Part shown: piece after piece, positions 24,801 to 40,300 of the stretch
Layout of the letters: the number at the start of each line of letters is the position of its first letter
Numbering within the stretch: position 1 is the stretch's first letter
NCBI RefSeq assembly: GCF_024868665.1
Contig: NC_079914.1
Span: 3,466,593 to 3,530,592, forward strand
Direction: 5' to 3'
From: Triplophysa rosa
Lineage: Eukaryota; Chordata; Actinopteri; Cypriniformes; Nemacheilidae
DNA: 64,000 nt
The notes under the pieces: model-generated
The model's database searches: none
Told to the model about the DNA's origin: nothing
The model's input: the letters and a program-made list of their open reading frames with translations, nothing else
Made by a program: the position numbers and the translations under genes

Positions 24801-27800
24801 GAAGTGTTCAGGGAGGACATCATTATTCTGTTGCTTCTGTGGTTTGTGATGTTACAGTTTTTTGAGTAGCGGCTATGTGGTTGCTTACTGACCCGGGTCA
24901 AAAGAGCCCACAGAGCATTTATATTCTGGTCTTGGGTCAAGTCCCTCCTTCAGACTGAAAGATAATTTTACAAGCTGAAATGGTAAATTGCAGCCTCTTA
25001 GAAAAGTAACAGCACAGTTTAACATTCATCTCCAATGGAAAAACAGTATGGGGCGATTTTTTTAACCCCTTATTGTTAACTACATGTGTAAATGTGATTA
25101 CTGCATTCACACGAACTACTCGAAATAAGGACTCGCATTTAAGAATTAGATGGAAGGCAAAATAAGCTCAAACAAATGTAGATACACATACAGTACATAA
25201 GAATACAGTAGTGAAAAAACTCATTTCAGTTTCACCTGTCATCTGTTTTTACTGCTAGATATAGTGGCACTCTGCCTCATGTCATAGTGTTAGCGGAGTA
25301 CAACCAATGTCGAGGTAACCGATGAGACTACCTTGAAATTTTGACTGCTTGTACTGCTGCCGTGAAATTCATAATATTGAGAACGTTTTGTCCGGGAAAC
25401 ACATTTGCTTCTGTCTCTTACACCCACACAGATGCATACTGAAGGAATAGCACACGTATCACAAAAACAGCTGTGTGTCAATAGAATGAGGTTATCTATT
25501 ATATGAACTTTACTGAAAGTGCTTTATGAATATCCTACGCTCTAATCCACGCATCCTGACGGATCCGATTCAATTCCAAATAAACGGTAAAAACAAAGGC
25601 ATTGCCTACTGCTGACCAAACATTTACAAAAAAAGAAGGAAAAGGCTAAATTTCTCTCTTTTTCTCTTTGCAAACAGTATTTCTATAACATGCGGATAGC
25701 TATTTTTTATTTTGGTCTTTTTGTTGTTTCAATTAAATGCCAAGTTAAAAATACAACATGGAGTGATTTTTATCGTGAACTGTCGTCCATAGGAACTGTC
25801 ATTGTGACTGTTAAGACGAATGGTAAAAATAAAATTTCTATTGTGTTTATTACTCAAATATACAACACGTCCAATGTAGTCAGAGTCAATGATATCACAT
25901 AATCAATACAATAATATTCTGAGACACACAAATTCACAAAGTTGTCGGTTTCAATCACTTGGTATTGAAAATACGAAAAAAGTAGTTTGTAATATTGTGT
26001 CTAGAAGTGTGGTTTCGCGCACACGAAAGCGTTAGCTTAATTTTTTCCCATTAAAAACAGCAACCACCACAATAAATAATTTTTTTCTGTCTTTATAAAA
26101 ACAGAGTGCAACATCACCTGTTAAAGATTAACAATATAAATAGCATATGCGAGTGTCATTTTGACTACTTTCACAACGCTCTCCATCCTCGTACTTCATA
26201 CACAGACACTCCTGTCAAGCTAATTAATTTGAAGTGCCGCGGAAAAAAACGAATTACGAGGTCACGAGGTGCAGATATTTTATTATTGAAGAGAGAATAG
26301 AAGAGGGATGTTTGGAGCTCCAGACTCTACAGACATGTGCTTCCCAACCTCAGGGCGTAAAGGAGGGTCTGCACGTTGCTTGGAGACAACGGGCGAGATT
26401 GCTATACTTCTCTTAATTAGCCTTTCCTCCATCCTTTTGTCTCCCGCTGCTTGTCAGTCTTTTCGTCGACTAAATATAGCATGTTTGCTTTGCGCTTGAA
26501 AAGTTGCTTTAAAAAACTAAGCTCGTCTAGCTTTTGATTTCAAAAGGACGGTCACGATATAAAATTAACATCTTGGTGGGGAAAAATCCAATCGGGATAA
26601 GGACCTCTCATTGACTTCTTGTGGGGCTTTCTTTGTAGATGAATGGATCATTATGATTTTTAGGTAGCATCTCATGAAGAAACCAGCGGTGAAGTCGGAA
26701 ACAAATGCACGGTCTTTGGGATTCTTTTGTTGAGGCATTAAATTAAATTGATATTGCTAGTGTGTTAAATAGGATAGGGAAATGAAAATGGATTTGTGAA
26801 GTATCAGGTATCAGAGCAAGAAAGCAGGGTGGACAGGGGTTAATATAAGATGATTTAAAAAAAAAAATAATAAGAAAGTGTGTATTATTTATTCATATCA
26901 ATGTCGGACAAATCTGAATCTCCAGATCTCAAAGTGGTCAAATATTGGCCGATTTATCTGTCTGGTTTATATATCAACGTATCACAAATCAAGTTGCATG
27001 TCTGTAATATAATTATAATTTACAGCTGTGCTTAAAGCTCGAAAAGAAATCCCCCCAAAAAGTTTCCAAAGTTAGACAACATATCCCTTGGGTATCATAA
27101 AAATTAATAAAACACCAGTCAGACATTAAACTTAATGCGAAAACAAGGCTCAGAAAAAAGTATTTTAGGAGATGGCACGCTGGTCTCATCTAGTAAGCAG
27201 ATCATAAAGATTAGCCCTTATATCTTATCTTTAAAGAGGACATAAAAGCAGACTTTGATTTCATCCGGATCAATTTTACTACAACCTGAAATATTTTGCT
27301 TTTCCAGCCAAAAGAAAATTGCATAAAAGTGCATTACACAATTATTATTATGTTGTGTTTCGCTTTATTTCTTACCGTTTCTTTGTGAAGTTAAACATGC
27401 TGAAAATCACATACATTTTTTTTTTACTATTGACGGTACTCGCAAAAAACTAAAGTATTTTCAAGCATTTATGCATTTTGGTATTATTACTCGTATGCTT
27501 GAAATGACAAGGTACTGGCATAACACTGAGCTCAAAACAACAGTTTAACATAATACTAAAAATGAGTCATCCAAAACTTCAAAAGTGTACATTTGATTGT
27601 TTTTATCTTTTATGACTAATACTGTCCTCACAAGCCAAGTTCCATCATTGCGTCCTTCATCCCACCTTCCCTGTGCTACAGAAATTTCTAGAATTTTCTG
27701 ACAGTGACAATTTGAAAATAATTAAAAAAATATGGGAATATTTGTACTATATATGATTTATGATTTATTTGCAATATACAAATATATCGTAATTAATGAT

Positions 27801-28325
27801 ATAAGCTCAAAATTTACTTGAGCTAAATATACACTAAAACATTGATGCTACGTGAAAATAAATATTACCACTATAATTAGCACCACATAATTGTTCAAGA
27901 ACTTCAAAAAGGTCGGGTGAAACAACAATTTGTTACACTGTGTTGTCATTTCTACAACCACAAACTATCCAAATACACCTAAACTCTACTAGGACTGTTC
28001 GATGATTAATCTCGATCCAGCATAAAGTGTGTTTATAATTATATATTTATAAACACACATATGTGCATGTGTATATATAAAAAATATATATAAAATGAAC
28101 AAATGTTTATAAATAATTTAAATTATATAAATATTGAACACATCACCATTTTTCTCAGTAAATATATTTCTCAAGGTGCTGTTGAAATGAAATTTTCACC
28201 GGATGTCGGTAACAATCCAAATAATCAATACATACAAAGAAAACAAAACAAATAAGTTCACAAATTAAGTTATGTATTTAAGTTAATATATTTACTGAGA
28301 AAAATGGTGACGTGTTCAATATTCA

Positions 28326-28368
<43 letters not shown>

Positions 28369-31300
28369 CACAGACATTTATTATTTACACACAAACTTTT
28401 ATCCTAGATGCGATTATTCGTTGAACAACCCTAAACTTTACACTTCATGTTCCCCATTGCAAGTACAGATGTGTTAATGAAGAACCGGAGAAACCGTGGT
28501 ATCCGGGCCCCTCTCGACCTAGATTATGTTTGAACTGGAGATGTTTTCTGTAGCTCAACTTGTACTAGGTCATGGGATCCATTCCCAGGGAAAGCGCATA
28601 CTGTATTGATAAAATATATGCGCACTCTAAGTCGCTTTGGATAAAAACATCTGCCAAATACATAAATGTGATGTAAATGTTGGGATATGTGAAAATTCGA
28701 AACATTCATCTGTACTATAAAGGATCAGCCAATCAAATAACACATCAGGATGCTGGCATTCAACGACGGGACCTTTTAGGTCACCAAGCCCAAACTACTG
28801 GGAAGGCACATTTTGTACTTGCATCACTCGTCTGAAAGACTATCGACGACGAAAGGCAATTTTTAAGCTTTTGATGGTGGTGATTAGTTTGAAAAGCGAT
28901 GTTTACTTGGCCATTAACTACCAAATGTACAGCATTAGGCTAAAGTACATCTCTGGATTTCAATCTGCTGTAAAGAAGGCTATTAATGGAGTCATGTGTT
29001 CCAAAAAACATACGGTGGAGGCATACATACTTGTCATTTACCGTTCTTTCAAAAAAGCCTTATTATTTGATCAATAACTCTGAAAGGTTCTCTGTATTCG
29101 TGAGTCACCAAATGGTTTATTTTCAGCATTGACACATGTCAAAGTGATGTGGTGGGCTCCAAGCAAACCCACATAACATCTGTAGTACATCTAAAATATC
29201 TTTGAATGAAAGATTTTTTTAATAGCATAGAGACCCAGATAATGAAAGCCCTTTAAAAAAAAAAAAGATTTGGCCTTGTGTTTGATATTGTTTGAGCAAT
29301 CCACATTCAGCATTGATGGTGTCTTGTACACCCAATTTTCTATTTGGGTTACTACAGTTCAATCTAGCTGGCTGTTTATAAAACCTTACAATATTTTTGA
29401 AGGGTATTTTATTATGGAACGCTATGCAACTCTTCGGCTTTGATACCTTACAGATACAGCTACACATTTCAGTGTTTCCCCTGGGTTTACTGCTTTGGGG
29501 GGGAGATAATATCTAAAGTTTCTTTGCGGCCGAGGTCTGGCCAATACTTTTTTTAATAGATATTTAATCAATTGAACCCAGTCGAAAATGTTTATAAAAA
29601 GTTAACATTTAATGTTTAATCAGGCCATTTATTTTATATTCTTATACCCACTGTATGTATGTATGTATGAACCATAGAAAGGCCTGGTAACTGAGAAAAT
29701 AAGTTGTAGGCTCTGGTGCTAGTGGTGGTTTTTAATATTAAAAAAAACTACTGACAACAAAATCAATGTAACAACTGAAATGAATTTATCACGAGCAAAA
29801 GTACTTACAAAGTTACTAACAAGTAGCCTTTCCATGCCATTCATACTAGAACTGATTCTAAATGATCTCGGATTAAAACATGATTCATTTTGAAATGCTC
29901 TTAACATGCTGATTATTAATGCTAGTAATATTATTATCACATGCTAAATGTAGATACAAGACGTTATGGTTTATAATCTGTCACAAACCTATATAGCAAA
30001 CAGATTGACTGACTGACAGCTAAGAATACTTCATTTCTGCTGCATTTTTCGTTTACTTGAGCGTTACAGTAACAGTGTCCATTTATTTACCTGCTCTTGG
30101 TGTATGCTGGTCTTCATATGCGACGCGGAGAAGCAGCGCTCACGGAGAGGAAAGGGTTCAAAGAAGCGCGTTTGGCGCTAGATAAGGATATTAGAAGATA
30201 TAGCAGCAAAATATAATCAACATAAATGTCCCTGAGTGCGCGTGATGTGTACATCTCAGTTATGTAGACACACTGCTCAATTTAAACTACAGAAATAGTC
30301 TGATGTTTTGAATGGTTCTTTGTCTCGCGGTGTGGATGGAACGAAGCCAAGCTGGGTGAAAACCTGTCATCCCGTGGTGACTGGACAGGACTGTTGCTGC
30401 TTGTCAGGGGCAGGGCGTGCGTCTTTTCTGTACTTGGACTCGGAGCAGGAGAGCGAATGTTGCCATTTTCACCAACCTGGGAGGGTTTAAAAACGCAAAT
30501 ATTTTTATCTACTTTTCAGGTGGTTGATGCAACATATTTTTCGATGCGCTTTCTGTCCGCTGGTGGGAGTGTGTGCTTACATGTGTATGTGCGCGTACGC
30601 GCATTGGGCAGAACTCGATACGGAGAGCAGAGGAGAATTGTAAACGCGCGACCATGTAGAGACAGAAATAACATGCCGCCATGTAAATAAGATAATATCT
30701 ATATAGAAAATAAAATTAACTTTGCCTTCAAGGGGGGCAGGGGGTGCCGTTGGAGGGGCGGGGCGCCACCCTAAGGTAATGGTAGGGGAAACACTGTATT
30801 AAATGCACTTTGACGTCATATTGGCGAGAACCAAAGACCCACCGATACACTGAAACAACAATTTGAATAAATTAACATAAGTGAAAGAACATATAGAGCA
30901 TTGTTTGCAATTAAAGTTGAAATCAAGATGTTTTTAAAACATAATAAGCTTTGAGTGCTCAAACATGTCATGGTACAAGACTTATGGATGTAATGACATT
31001 AATCTATGCAAAAGTAATGCCCACACTGAAAAAATAACCAGTAGTATAAGTGTACTTCATTTTTTTTGTCAGGTTTTTGCACAGTTTTTTTTTTTACATA
31101 AATGTACTTAAACTGTGTGCAAAAAATTGAGTAAATGTACTTAAGTAACTAAGTAAGTTTACTTTTTAAAAAAACTGTGTGGACGGTTACTTTTTTGTGT
31201 CAAGTTTTTGCACACATTCAATTTACTTAAATCTATTTGTATTTTACAGTGCAGTTGTTTTTAAGTCAGTTCAATATAATTTAAGTTTAATTGACTGATA

Positions 31301-34300
31301 AAGCTAATTTGATTTAACTTCAGACTGTAATGAATCCTCACTTTCCGTGTGTTCAGTGTGCCCTCGCAGGGTAAAGAAGGTGCAAGTCTCACGTAATTCT
31401 AAAGTTGGACTGCTACATAAAGCTGTCAAAAGATGTAGAGCGCTAAATTGACACGCAAATAGCCTCACGCCGTTTATGTATACAAGGAAGCTGCGAAAGA
31501 ACAATTTAAAAGTGTTCAATATTAACGAAACACACGCCACTGGAGAGATCCAAAACGTTGTTCGCTGTTAATACAACACCTTTGACAAGAAACACTATGA
31601 AGACGTTAGCAGCTGTTAAAAGTGAAGAATGATAAAACTACTTAAAACAGACTTCATGAACACCACCTTACAGCACCTCATAACTCAATCTCTAGTAATC
31701 CTTCTATAATATACAGGTATTTTCTGACTGCACGTTTACACATTTATACTTATTACTCTTTGTCTATCTTTATATATAATCTCATCCACCTTCAGTATAG
31801 CCTACATGGTGCTGAAGGCTAAAACGTTTAAGGTTTTTTCCATATTAGGACTTAATGTGTTAATATCTTCAGTGCAACTTTAAAATGGAAATAATACAAA
31901 GACTTGGCATTGACTTAACTTTTATCAAAGTAGTTATGACTGGCAAATGTTCAAAAACAAAAAGAGGGATCATAATGTTATAGTCTCATATGGCTTGTTT
32001 TGAGGAGGGTGGGTAAAGAACTATTCTTTCTAAACTGTGTTAACTCAATTGAAAGTTTTTTAGTGGTTTTTTTTTTACAATACATTTGGTTTTAAGTAGC
32101 TAGGGATTCACAGAGACTGTTTTTATGTCTTTTCACAAGTCCTCCACAAGTGAATAAATCCCCCATAAATCTATTGTAGGTAATAATTCAAAAACACAAA
32201 AGATAGATCTCTCTGCTTAAATCTTTCTATTATCTCTATAGTACAATACAGGTGATGTGATACTATTCACTATGTATAAGCATTCTTTCCCACAAGATAA
32301 GCTTTTCAATGAATTCTGAGAAACCAACTCAAAAAGATTACAAAAAGTTTAAAGACTGATTGCAGAAGGCAGAGAGGGCCGAATTAACATAAAAAAATAA
32401 GTTATTATCCCACATGAGAGTTCTTGTGCTATACAAAAAAAATGTACTGCAAAAAAGCAAAGATGTGCCTAGGAACAACCACACAAATGTTCAATTTTAA
32501 GCACATCTAATATTCTTCAAATAATAAAACGGCTTCATTTTACTTTTTAATTAGTGGCAGCTACTTAACAACGGGGGCCATACATCAGGACTGGCTTTTA
32601 ATCCTCATTTAATAGCACAAAGACCCTAAAGACAATAATCATAAGATCATCCGCATATAAAATCATCTCCAGTAGAGATGCAGCTATGTAATTGATATGA
32701 GATTTCAGCTGGCTAAAGGGCTGTTCTTCTTATCATGTGATTTTCACATGGATTCTTGCACTTCACTGAAACAAAAGGAATAATTGAGATGTTGGGGAAG
32801 TGATGAAACAACACACACCACTGATATGATGATCCAAACCGACACATTAATATAATAGTACTGAAGTATTTTTCATGTGCGGGTAAAAAAATACTATTGT
32901 ATCGTTAAAAAAAACTAAAAACACAATTCAAAAAAACAGAATTTGGGAAAAAATAAAACTGATTTCATAGGGCCCTGAAACTGTAAAATGGCTTCACAGA
33001 AAGCAACTAAAGGATCTTAATGGTAGATTGACGTATTGAAAGTACATTCAAAATGTTAATGACCAAACGGTTTTCTGCAAGTTAAATGTGTTAATTCCAA
33101 AAAGCAAACTAGCAATGCCATGAATATAAACACATGTCGCTGTGCACAGCATAAAGTTTTCATTTCACAAAAGATCCCTGCCGTAGTATTTAAAAGAATT
33201 AGTATGGAAACCACTTTTTCTTCTGTACTACAAAACATTAACAGAATCAGAAACATTGACATTGACATTTCCTTGAAAACATTTGTAATTACACAAAAAA
33301 TATATTTCATTAAAGAGATAGTTCTTACAAAAATGAAAAATCTGTCATCATTTACTTACCCCCAGGTTGTTTCAAACCTGTACAAATGTATTTGTTCCAA
33401 TGTACAAAGAGAAAGATATTTGGAAGAATGTTAGCAATTTTCAGTTCTGGAACATCATCCACTAGGAATTTTTGTTGTTGTTGTTCTGTTGAACACATAA
33501 TGAGATATTTTGAAGAATTTAGGAAAACAAAGAGTTCTTGGGCACCTTTGACTACCATTTAATCCTATACTATGGTAGTCAATGTTGTCCCGGAACTGAA
33601 AATTACTAACATTATTCCAAATATATTTCTTTGTGTTCATCGCAACAAAGTAATTTATACAGGTTGGTATGAAATTACATAAAGGTGAGTAAATGATGAC
33701 AGAATTTTCATTTTAGGGTGAACTATCCCTTTGAAGACCCAAAATCCCTACACACGCAGTTTTCAGGGAATCCCATGTTGAGCACATAATCTAAAATCAT
33801 GTGGGACATTGTAAATGTTCAGGGGGTTTAATGGCAAACAAGTCACAGTGTGTCACATGAGAGGAAGACTAAAAAAGTGAAACCATATGGCAGATTTTAA
33901 CACATTTGGATTAACATGGATTTATTTAGCTAAAGCGAACTGCAACACATTTATATGGAGAGAAAAATGAGCAAGTGGTGTTATCGCAGTTACCGTTACC
34001 ATATATCTGCAAAAGAAAACTGCCTAAGGTTATTACACAGGACGTCTGTTACAGATCTCTTTTTTATAAATTGAATGGCAATTCAGTTCTTGAGAATGTT
34101 CTTAAAAAGTGAAACATCTCAGAAACATGAAAAACAAAAGAAATGGTTGTGAGGGGTGGTGGACAAATGCTATTTCTAAGTACTGTATCGATATTTTTCC
34201 GGCATTAATTTTTTTTATTAATGTGACAATTATCATCTTTAAGAGCACGTCTGGAGGTCAATGAGCAAATCATTTCAATTACATCAAACTCCTAATCCAG

Positions 34301-37300
34301 TACAAACAACAAATATAACTGCACAAAGCACTGAAGTCCAATGCAAATGAAAGAAGACCAATCAAATAAAAACATGCTATAATATACAATTACACATTAA
34401 GACAAAAGATATTAATATAATATTGTATTGCTTTGTTTTCTGCTGATTCCCACCTCTTCTATGTACATGACCACAAAAACAGCTGAACAGAATTCACATG
34501 AAATGAGAAATCCAATGTACAATGTAATACAAATTTAATCTAGATGCCCTTTGACAGAATGGGAATTCCTGGGGTTTTAATGCATGACCATCACAGACTT
34601 CCTAGATGTCTGAATATTTAGGCACAGCAGTCTGACATATTAAAATGCTGTTCTTAAACTCTTGACGTTGAGAAAAATCTAGCAGAAATGACAAATATTA
34701 TGTCTGCTAGTATAGTGCTATTGCTTTAAAGTGGTTTATATGTTTTATATAGATAGCTTATGTAAATGTGCTGGAAAGCTTGTATTAGGCATTCAGGAAG
34801 AATCAATAGGTTTTTGTGTCATTGGTGAAAAGCACAAATTAGTTGCTTGGTGGTGCAGAGGCGCTGTAAGACATATAACGCTATTATTAATCAACTCTGC
34901 TTCTATACAGAAATGCACTGTATCTGAATTGTTTAATATTTTATGTCAAATAAAGAATAAATGCATTACATAGGTACACCGATTAGACAGACGCATCTAT
35001 ATCAATTACAAATGCAAACTATATTCCTGTAGCTCGAAGTCATGGGTTCGATTCTCAGGGATTATACATGTAAAAAACACCAGATACTGCCTAGTCGTTT
35101 TACAAGTTGTGTGTCTCTTGAACTCACTGTAAATTAGGGATGCACGATAAATTATCGGCTATATCGGTATCGGCCGATAACATTAAAAATGCCCATTTAT
35201 CGGCCGATACCTATATGGCCGATAATTTATCGCGTAATAAAATTTAGGTCGATATATTATAGCCGATAAATCATAAATGATTTCGTCTGGTTAAACTTCT
35301 TCAGCTGCACACTGTTTCCAGTTAAAATCCAGTACAGTACTGTCTTTCTGTCCTGATCATTTACTTACTGCTATTAGAAAAACATACCGTTGATGTCGGT
35401 ACAGTATGTAGATACAGTATTTATGAATGTGTAAATTATAGGAACATATAGCATATTATTTGAATCAGACTGCTGTCTGAATGCTTTCTGTCTTGAGACC
35501 TGTTAGACATGTGGCTATTAAGAACATATTTCTGGGTTGCTCTGGAAGAACAGCTATCATTTGTTTATTAAATAAAAAATATATAAGTTTGAAGGTTAAT
35601 GAATCGTTAACTAGTGTAAATACATCATTTTCAGGGGAAAAAAGAGAACTAATGGTTACCTTGTTTTCCGCAGTCCATGTTTTCAAATAAAAGCAGTTGT
35701 CCACATTTTTCCTTTTTGTTTCAGTCTTAGGGAATTTTTTATTTTTATTTAGATACTGTATATCGGCCAATATACCAGTTATCGGCTTCCAATGTTAAAG
35801 AATTATCGGTTATTATTATTGGCCAAAATTTACATATCGGTGCATCCCTACTGTAAATCACTTGGAGAAAAGTGTCTGCCAAATACGTGAATGCAAATGT
35901 AAATATTTCATTATAAGGATAGTTATTTATTTACTTTAAATCTTTGGATTTTTCCCCCTTACACAACTTTTCAACAAAGATAAAAATTCTGTTATTTTTT
36001 CATGTATTTCTTATAATTTGTCACAGTGGTCAAAAAGGATGCATCTTGAATCAACGCAGCCTACATGCCAATTAAACCTGCTGGAAACTGTCGTCAAAGC
36101 TGCAGACGCTTCTTTAACAACCTCTTCACTTGGGGGTGGATGTTCAAGAGCATCTTAGAAACATTATAAAGTCACTCCTAATACACGCCGAAACATTCTC
36201 AAACCGCAACACGCAAAGTGCTATTACAAACCAATAATAATTTCGAGAACAACTCTGGAACTTGTAAAAAGACAAGGAAATCTAGTCCGGGCAGTATTGA
36301 GATGTATAAAATGTGTTAAATGTCAAAGGAAAATCCAAATCAGCCCTATATATTTAAGTGAGAAGTTTCAAGGGACATACTGTAATTGGCCATAAGATTG
36401 TTGCTGATATGCGATGAAAGGGGAAAATGAAGGATGCATAAGGAAGCGTTCGATGAGAGAGGGGGAGGTAGATGATGACTAGAGACAGAAATAAAAAGTG
36501 ACATTTTTTCTGATGGTAATGGTTCACACAGCAAGCAGCTCTGACCTTCAGTTTTGTTTGAATTTGTGACTCGCTCATGCATGACACCAAATGTGCGGCG
36601 ACAAACCCACACAGAGAGAAACAGAAAAGCCAGGAAAGCCAAACTATATCTGACCTATCTGGTCCATATGTCAGAGCTACTCGCATGGGTACAAACAATT
36701 AGACAACACATTTACAACAAACAAATTTCATTAAAAAACACTGACAACTCGCCTGTAAAAATTCACACACCAAATTAAATTGTATTAGGTTAAAAGCTTG
36801 AGAAGAAAGAAAAAGAGAAATGATATAGGCCTATACACTATAAAGTAATGCGTTCATGACGGTAAACAAAAGTTCATGCCGTTCGGTATCAGACCATTAA
36901 CTGCAAGCAAATAAAAACAATCACATATGTTTGACCTCCAAAATTTGGAATGAAACAAACTGGTTTGCAGACAAAGTAGGGCTGAACGATTAATCGAAAT
37001 CGAATCGCAATCGCGATGTGAGACGTTGCGATTTGCTAATCGCAAGAGGCTGCGATGTGGAAGCGATGTGAAAAATAGGAAACGCATCTGTTCCAAGCCT
37101 GCTTTGAGTGGCATTCTTGCTAACCAACTGAGTGAGCGCAACTCCGTTATGCCTAATCAGCACTGCCCCAGCCAACTGCATAAACGTCCGTCATTAAAAA
37201 AAAAAACATACAGAAGGCAGGAGAGAGACAGTGTGTGTTATTATGGCATCTGCAGAGTCAGATCGATCATATTAGGTAAATAAATACTAAAGAACCGTCC

Positions 37301-40300
37301 AATTCAGAAGACCGCACACACAGCCTGTGTCATACTCGCGCGACTCTTCCCCGCGTTGTGCTTCTCGCAGACGAGCCGTTTAAACTTGACGCGCACACAC
37401 AGCCTGTCATACTCGCGCTTCTCTGCCCCGCGTTGCACGGACGAGCCGTTTAAACTTGACGCGCATACACAGCCTGTTTCGTAATGACGTTTATAGTACT
37501 TGAGTCCGGCTCGGGCATCTGGCAATATGGACGAGGCTTGACGCACGCGCGCACCCTGTGTAAACTCACGCCTAGCTCCGCGTTTCAAACAAATGTAAAT
37601 TCTATCTAACTGTTTTGCTAATTTCACTTGGATGAAATTAAACATTCAGCACATTTTTTACTTGTTTTAAAAAATCCCACATACTTAAAAAATAATAAAT
37701 CAGCCTATGTAAACTATGAACTATTTTAATAATTCACTAACACAATAGAAAATGTTATGGATTTAAGGGTTACAATGGGAGTTGTATTTGTTTTAATGGA
37801 AACTATAATAGTGTACACTGGTATGTGGATTCTATTGGTGTGATGTAATCTGGAAGTTGGGAACCAACTGAACAACAGTAAACCCTATTTGAATAATGCC
37901 CAAAGCACACTACAAAAATTAATTTTGTAATGGTTTTAATGGAAACAATTAAATGTTTTTTTGTTGTTGTTTTCTTTCAGGGTAACTATACCCATACTGT
38001 GCTCCACACAACAATATTGAATTGAAGCTTGAATTAGAAAAGTTAAAATCGCAAATCAAATCGCAATCGCAATGTCTGTCAAAAATATCGCAATTAGATA
38101 TTTTCCCCAAATCGCACAGCCCTAAGACAAAGATATAATTCTTGCTTAAACGTTGCAAGGGCGGTGGCAAGCAGAAGAGCACCGGGTTCAGATTTTGGAA
38201 CTTTGACCCTTGAAAAAGTTTGAGGAAATGATTTATGACGATTTCTTAAGTGTTATCAGCAAAGCACGAAAGCGAAATCTTGTCTTGACGTGTAAATCAA
38301 CTTTTACATACTTCTAGGTTTGAGAAATAAGCGAATGGCGGCTTCACAACTTCATCCAAAGCTTAGCAGTCATTACAAAATGTACTGCAGTTTACTATTG
38401 ACAGACCAAACCCAATTATTCAGCATGTTTCCTCAACACACAATAAGAATTAATCTCTCCTAATGGAAAATTAAAGGATGTCTGAGCAGACATACGAGAC
38501 ACAAATTCAATATGCCTCAACACAGAGATTAGACATCATATTTTCTAAATGTTTTAACAAATTGTCATTACTTTTGCAGGACGTTCCCCGTCACTTGTGA
38601 TTACAAATGCACATAAATAGCAAGCAATTTCTTCTAACATGGAACTTGCATACATAACTATTTAAAATGTATTCACTGATGATTTAATTGATGTGATTTC
38701 ACATATCTGGAAATAAATAAAATTCCATATTTCCAAGTCTAAAATGTTTATCTCATATCAAATATTTGCTTTTTTTTAAGCAGTGAATCCAAGAGGAGTG
38801 CACCCATCACCAGCTCAATGCCTTGTTACTTCCTGAAACTGATACAGAAGGAAACACCTTTTTTTCATAGCAAGAGGGGATTACTAAATTCAAAGGCACC
38901 TGTCATATCAAACAATATAAACAATCCTTTTCATAGTAAAGATACATGTAAGTGTAGACAGAATAGACCTGCATTAAAATAGCTTGATATGTTATTCAAA
39001 CAGAAAGGTAAGGGTAAATGCTTTTGGGTCCCTGCTGATTCACATATTTATGCCAGAAGTCGTATATATCTTAATTCAGCACTAGACAGACGTTATATTG
39101 TAGTGGTCAACAGAGAAAGTGACTAACTTTGTGTAGATTTAGCCTACACAAAATCTGCAGTTAACAGATGCCAAACGCCAAGGGTTTGCTGACTGACATT
39201 AAAAGGGAGATTAAGACAAATCTCGGGTTGAAAACTAGAAAACCTCGAAGTTAAGACTCGATAAGACTCCCAATAACAACAGATACGGCGATTTAAAGGG
39301 ATTAAACCAAGCTAATGATATATCAGATGTGACGTTAACGGGGGAGGGGCAAGAAAGCGACCGGTTTTTGGAAGATTTTTGGAAATCAAAAACTAGTAAA
39401 TAACGAAATGAAACAACACTCGCGTGCTCTTTAAAGCAAATTCAACAGAGATGCTTTCGTTATTTGCTCGTTACATTTACGTCAAGTCCTTAGACAGGTT
39501 TGATTGCTTCAAAGCGAGCGATCGATTAACGCAAAAAAAGGAAATAAAACGGACTGAAATATCAGCGTATATATTCGGCAAAAGCTTGAAAATGTTATAT
39601 TGGACAGTGATTCACGTAACACAAGAATCTCAGGCCGCCAGCACAACTAGCCAATATGCGCAGTGTCATTTTCTTTGTCAACCCCCCACCTTCCCCTAAA
39701 ATACAAAATTATTTTCTGACATTTCCCCATTGCAGCAATGCGCGCTCCCCCAGCGCCGATCATTTGAGGGGAGGGAACGCGCACAGTAGCACATCAGCAT
39801 GACAGCGGGGCGGTGACGCGCACAGCCCTCCCCCAAACCCAAATAATACAGTAGCCTACAATGAAACGGGGAGCGCGCACACTGGCAAAACGAGAGCGTT
39901 TGATTGGCCGCGGACAATTCCCTCTGTACACGCAACACGCCCTGCTTACAATAAATAAACATCGCCCAAAATTTCCTAAAAAAAAATTAACTTAAGGAAA
40001 CGACGTCAGGCAAATAAACAGGCCATTACACAATGATGTTAAAACACAGATGCGTACTTCGTACGCAGTGTTTGTCAAAATAACGGCCGCGCAACTAAAC
40101 TAATAACCGCAATATTTGCAAAGGTCCAGCGGGCGCGAGCGGCTAGAGGAAAAAATCGTTGCGAGACAAAAAAGCCGCTTCGGTCGCTGTCAAAGGCGAC
40201 GGATTTTCGGCAGTTCCCCTACGCCAAATATATACATCTAAGCAACCTTTGAAGCTGTAACGTTACCGGACCATTCTGCATGTTAGGTTAAACGAGCTTA

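Noticed and set aside
36346..36698. Overlapping 98-114 aa frames on the minus strand
   Set aside because: Two frames overlap over the same bases without known motifs or exon boundaries.
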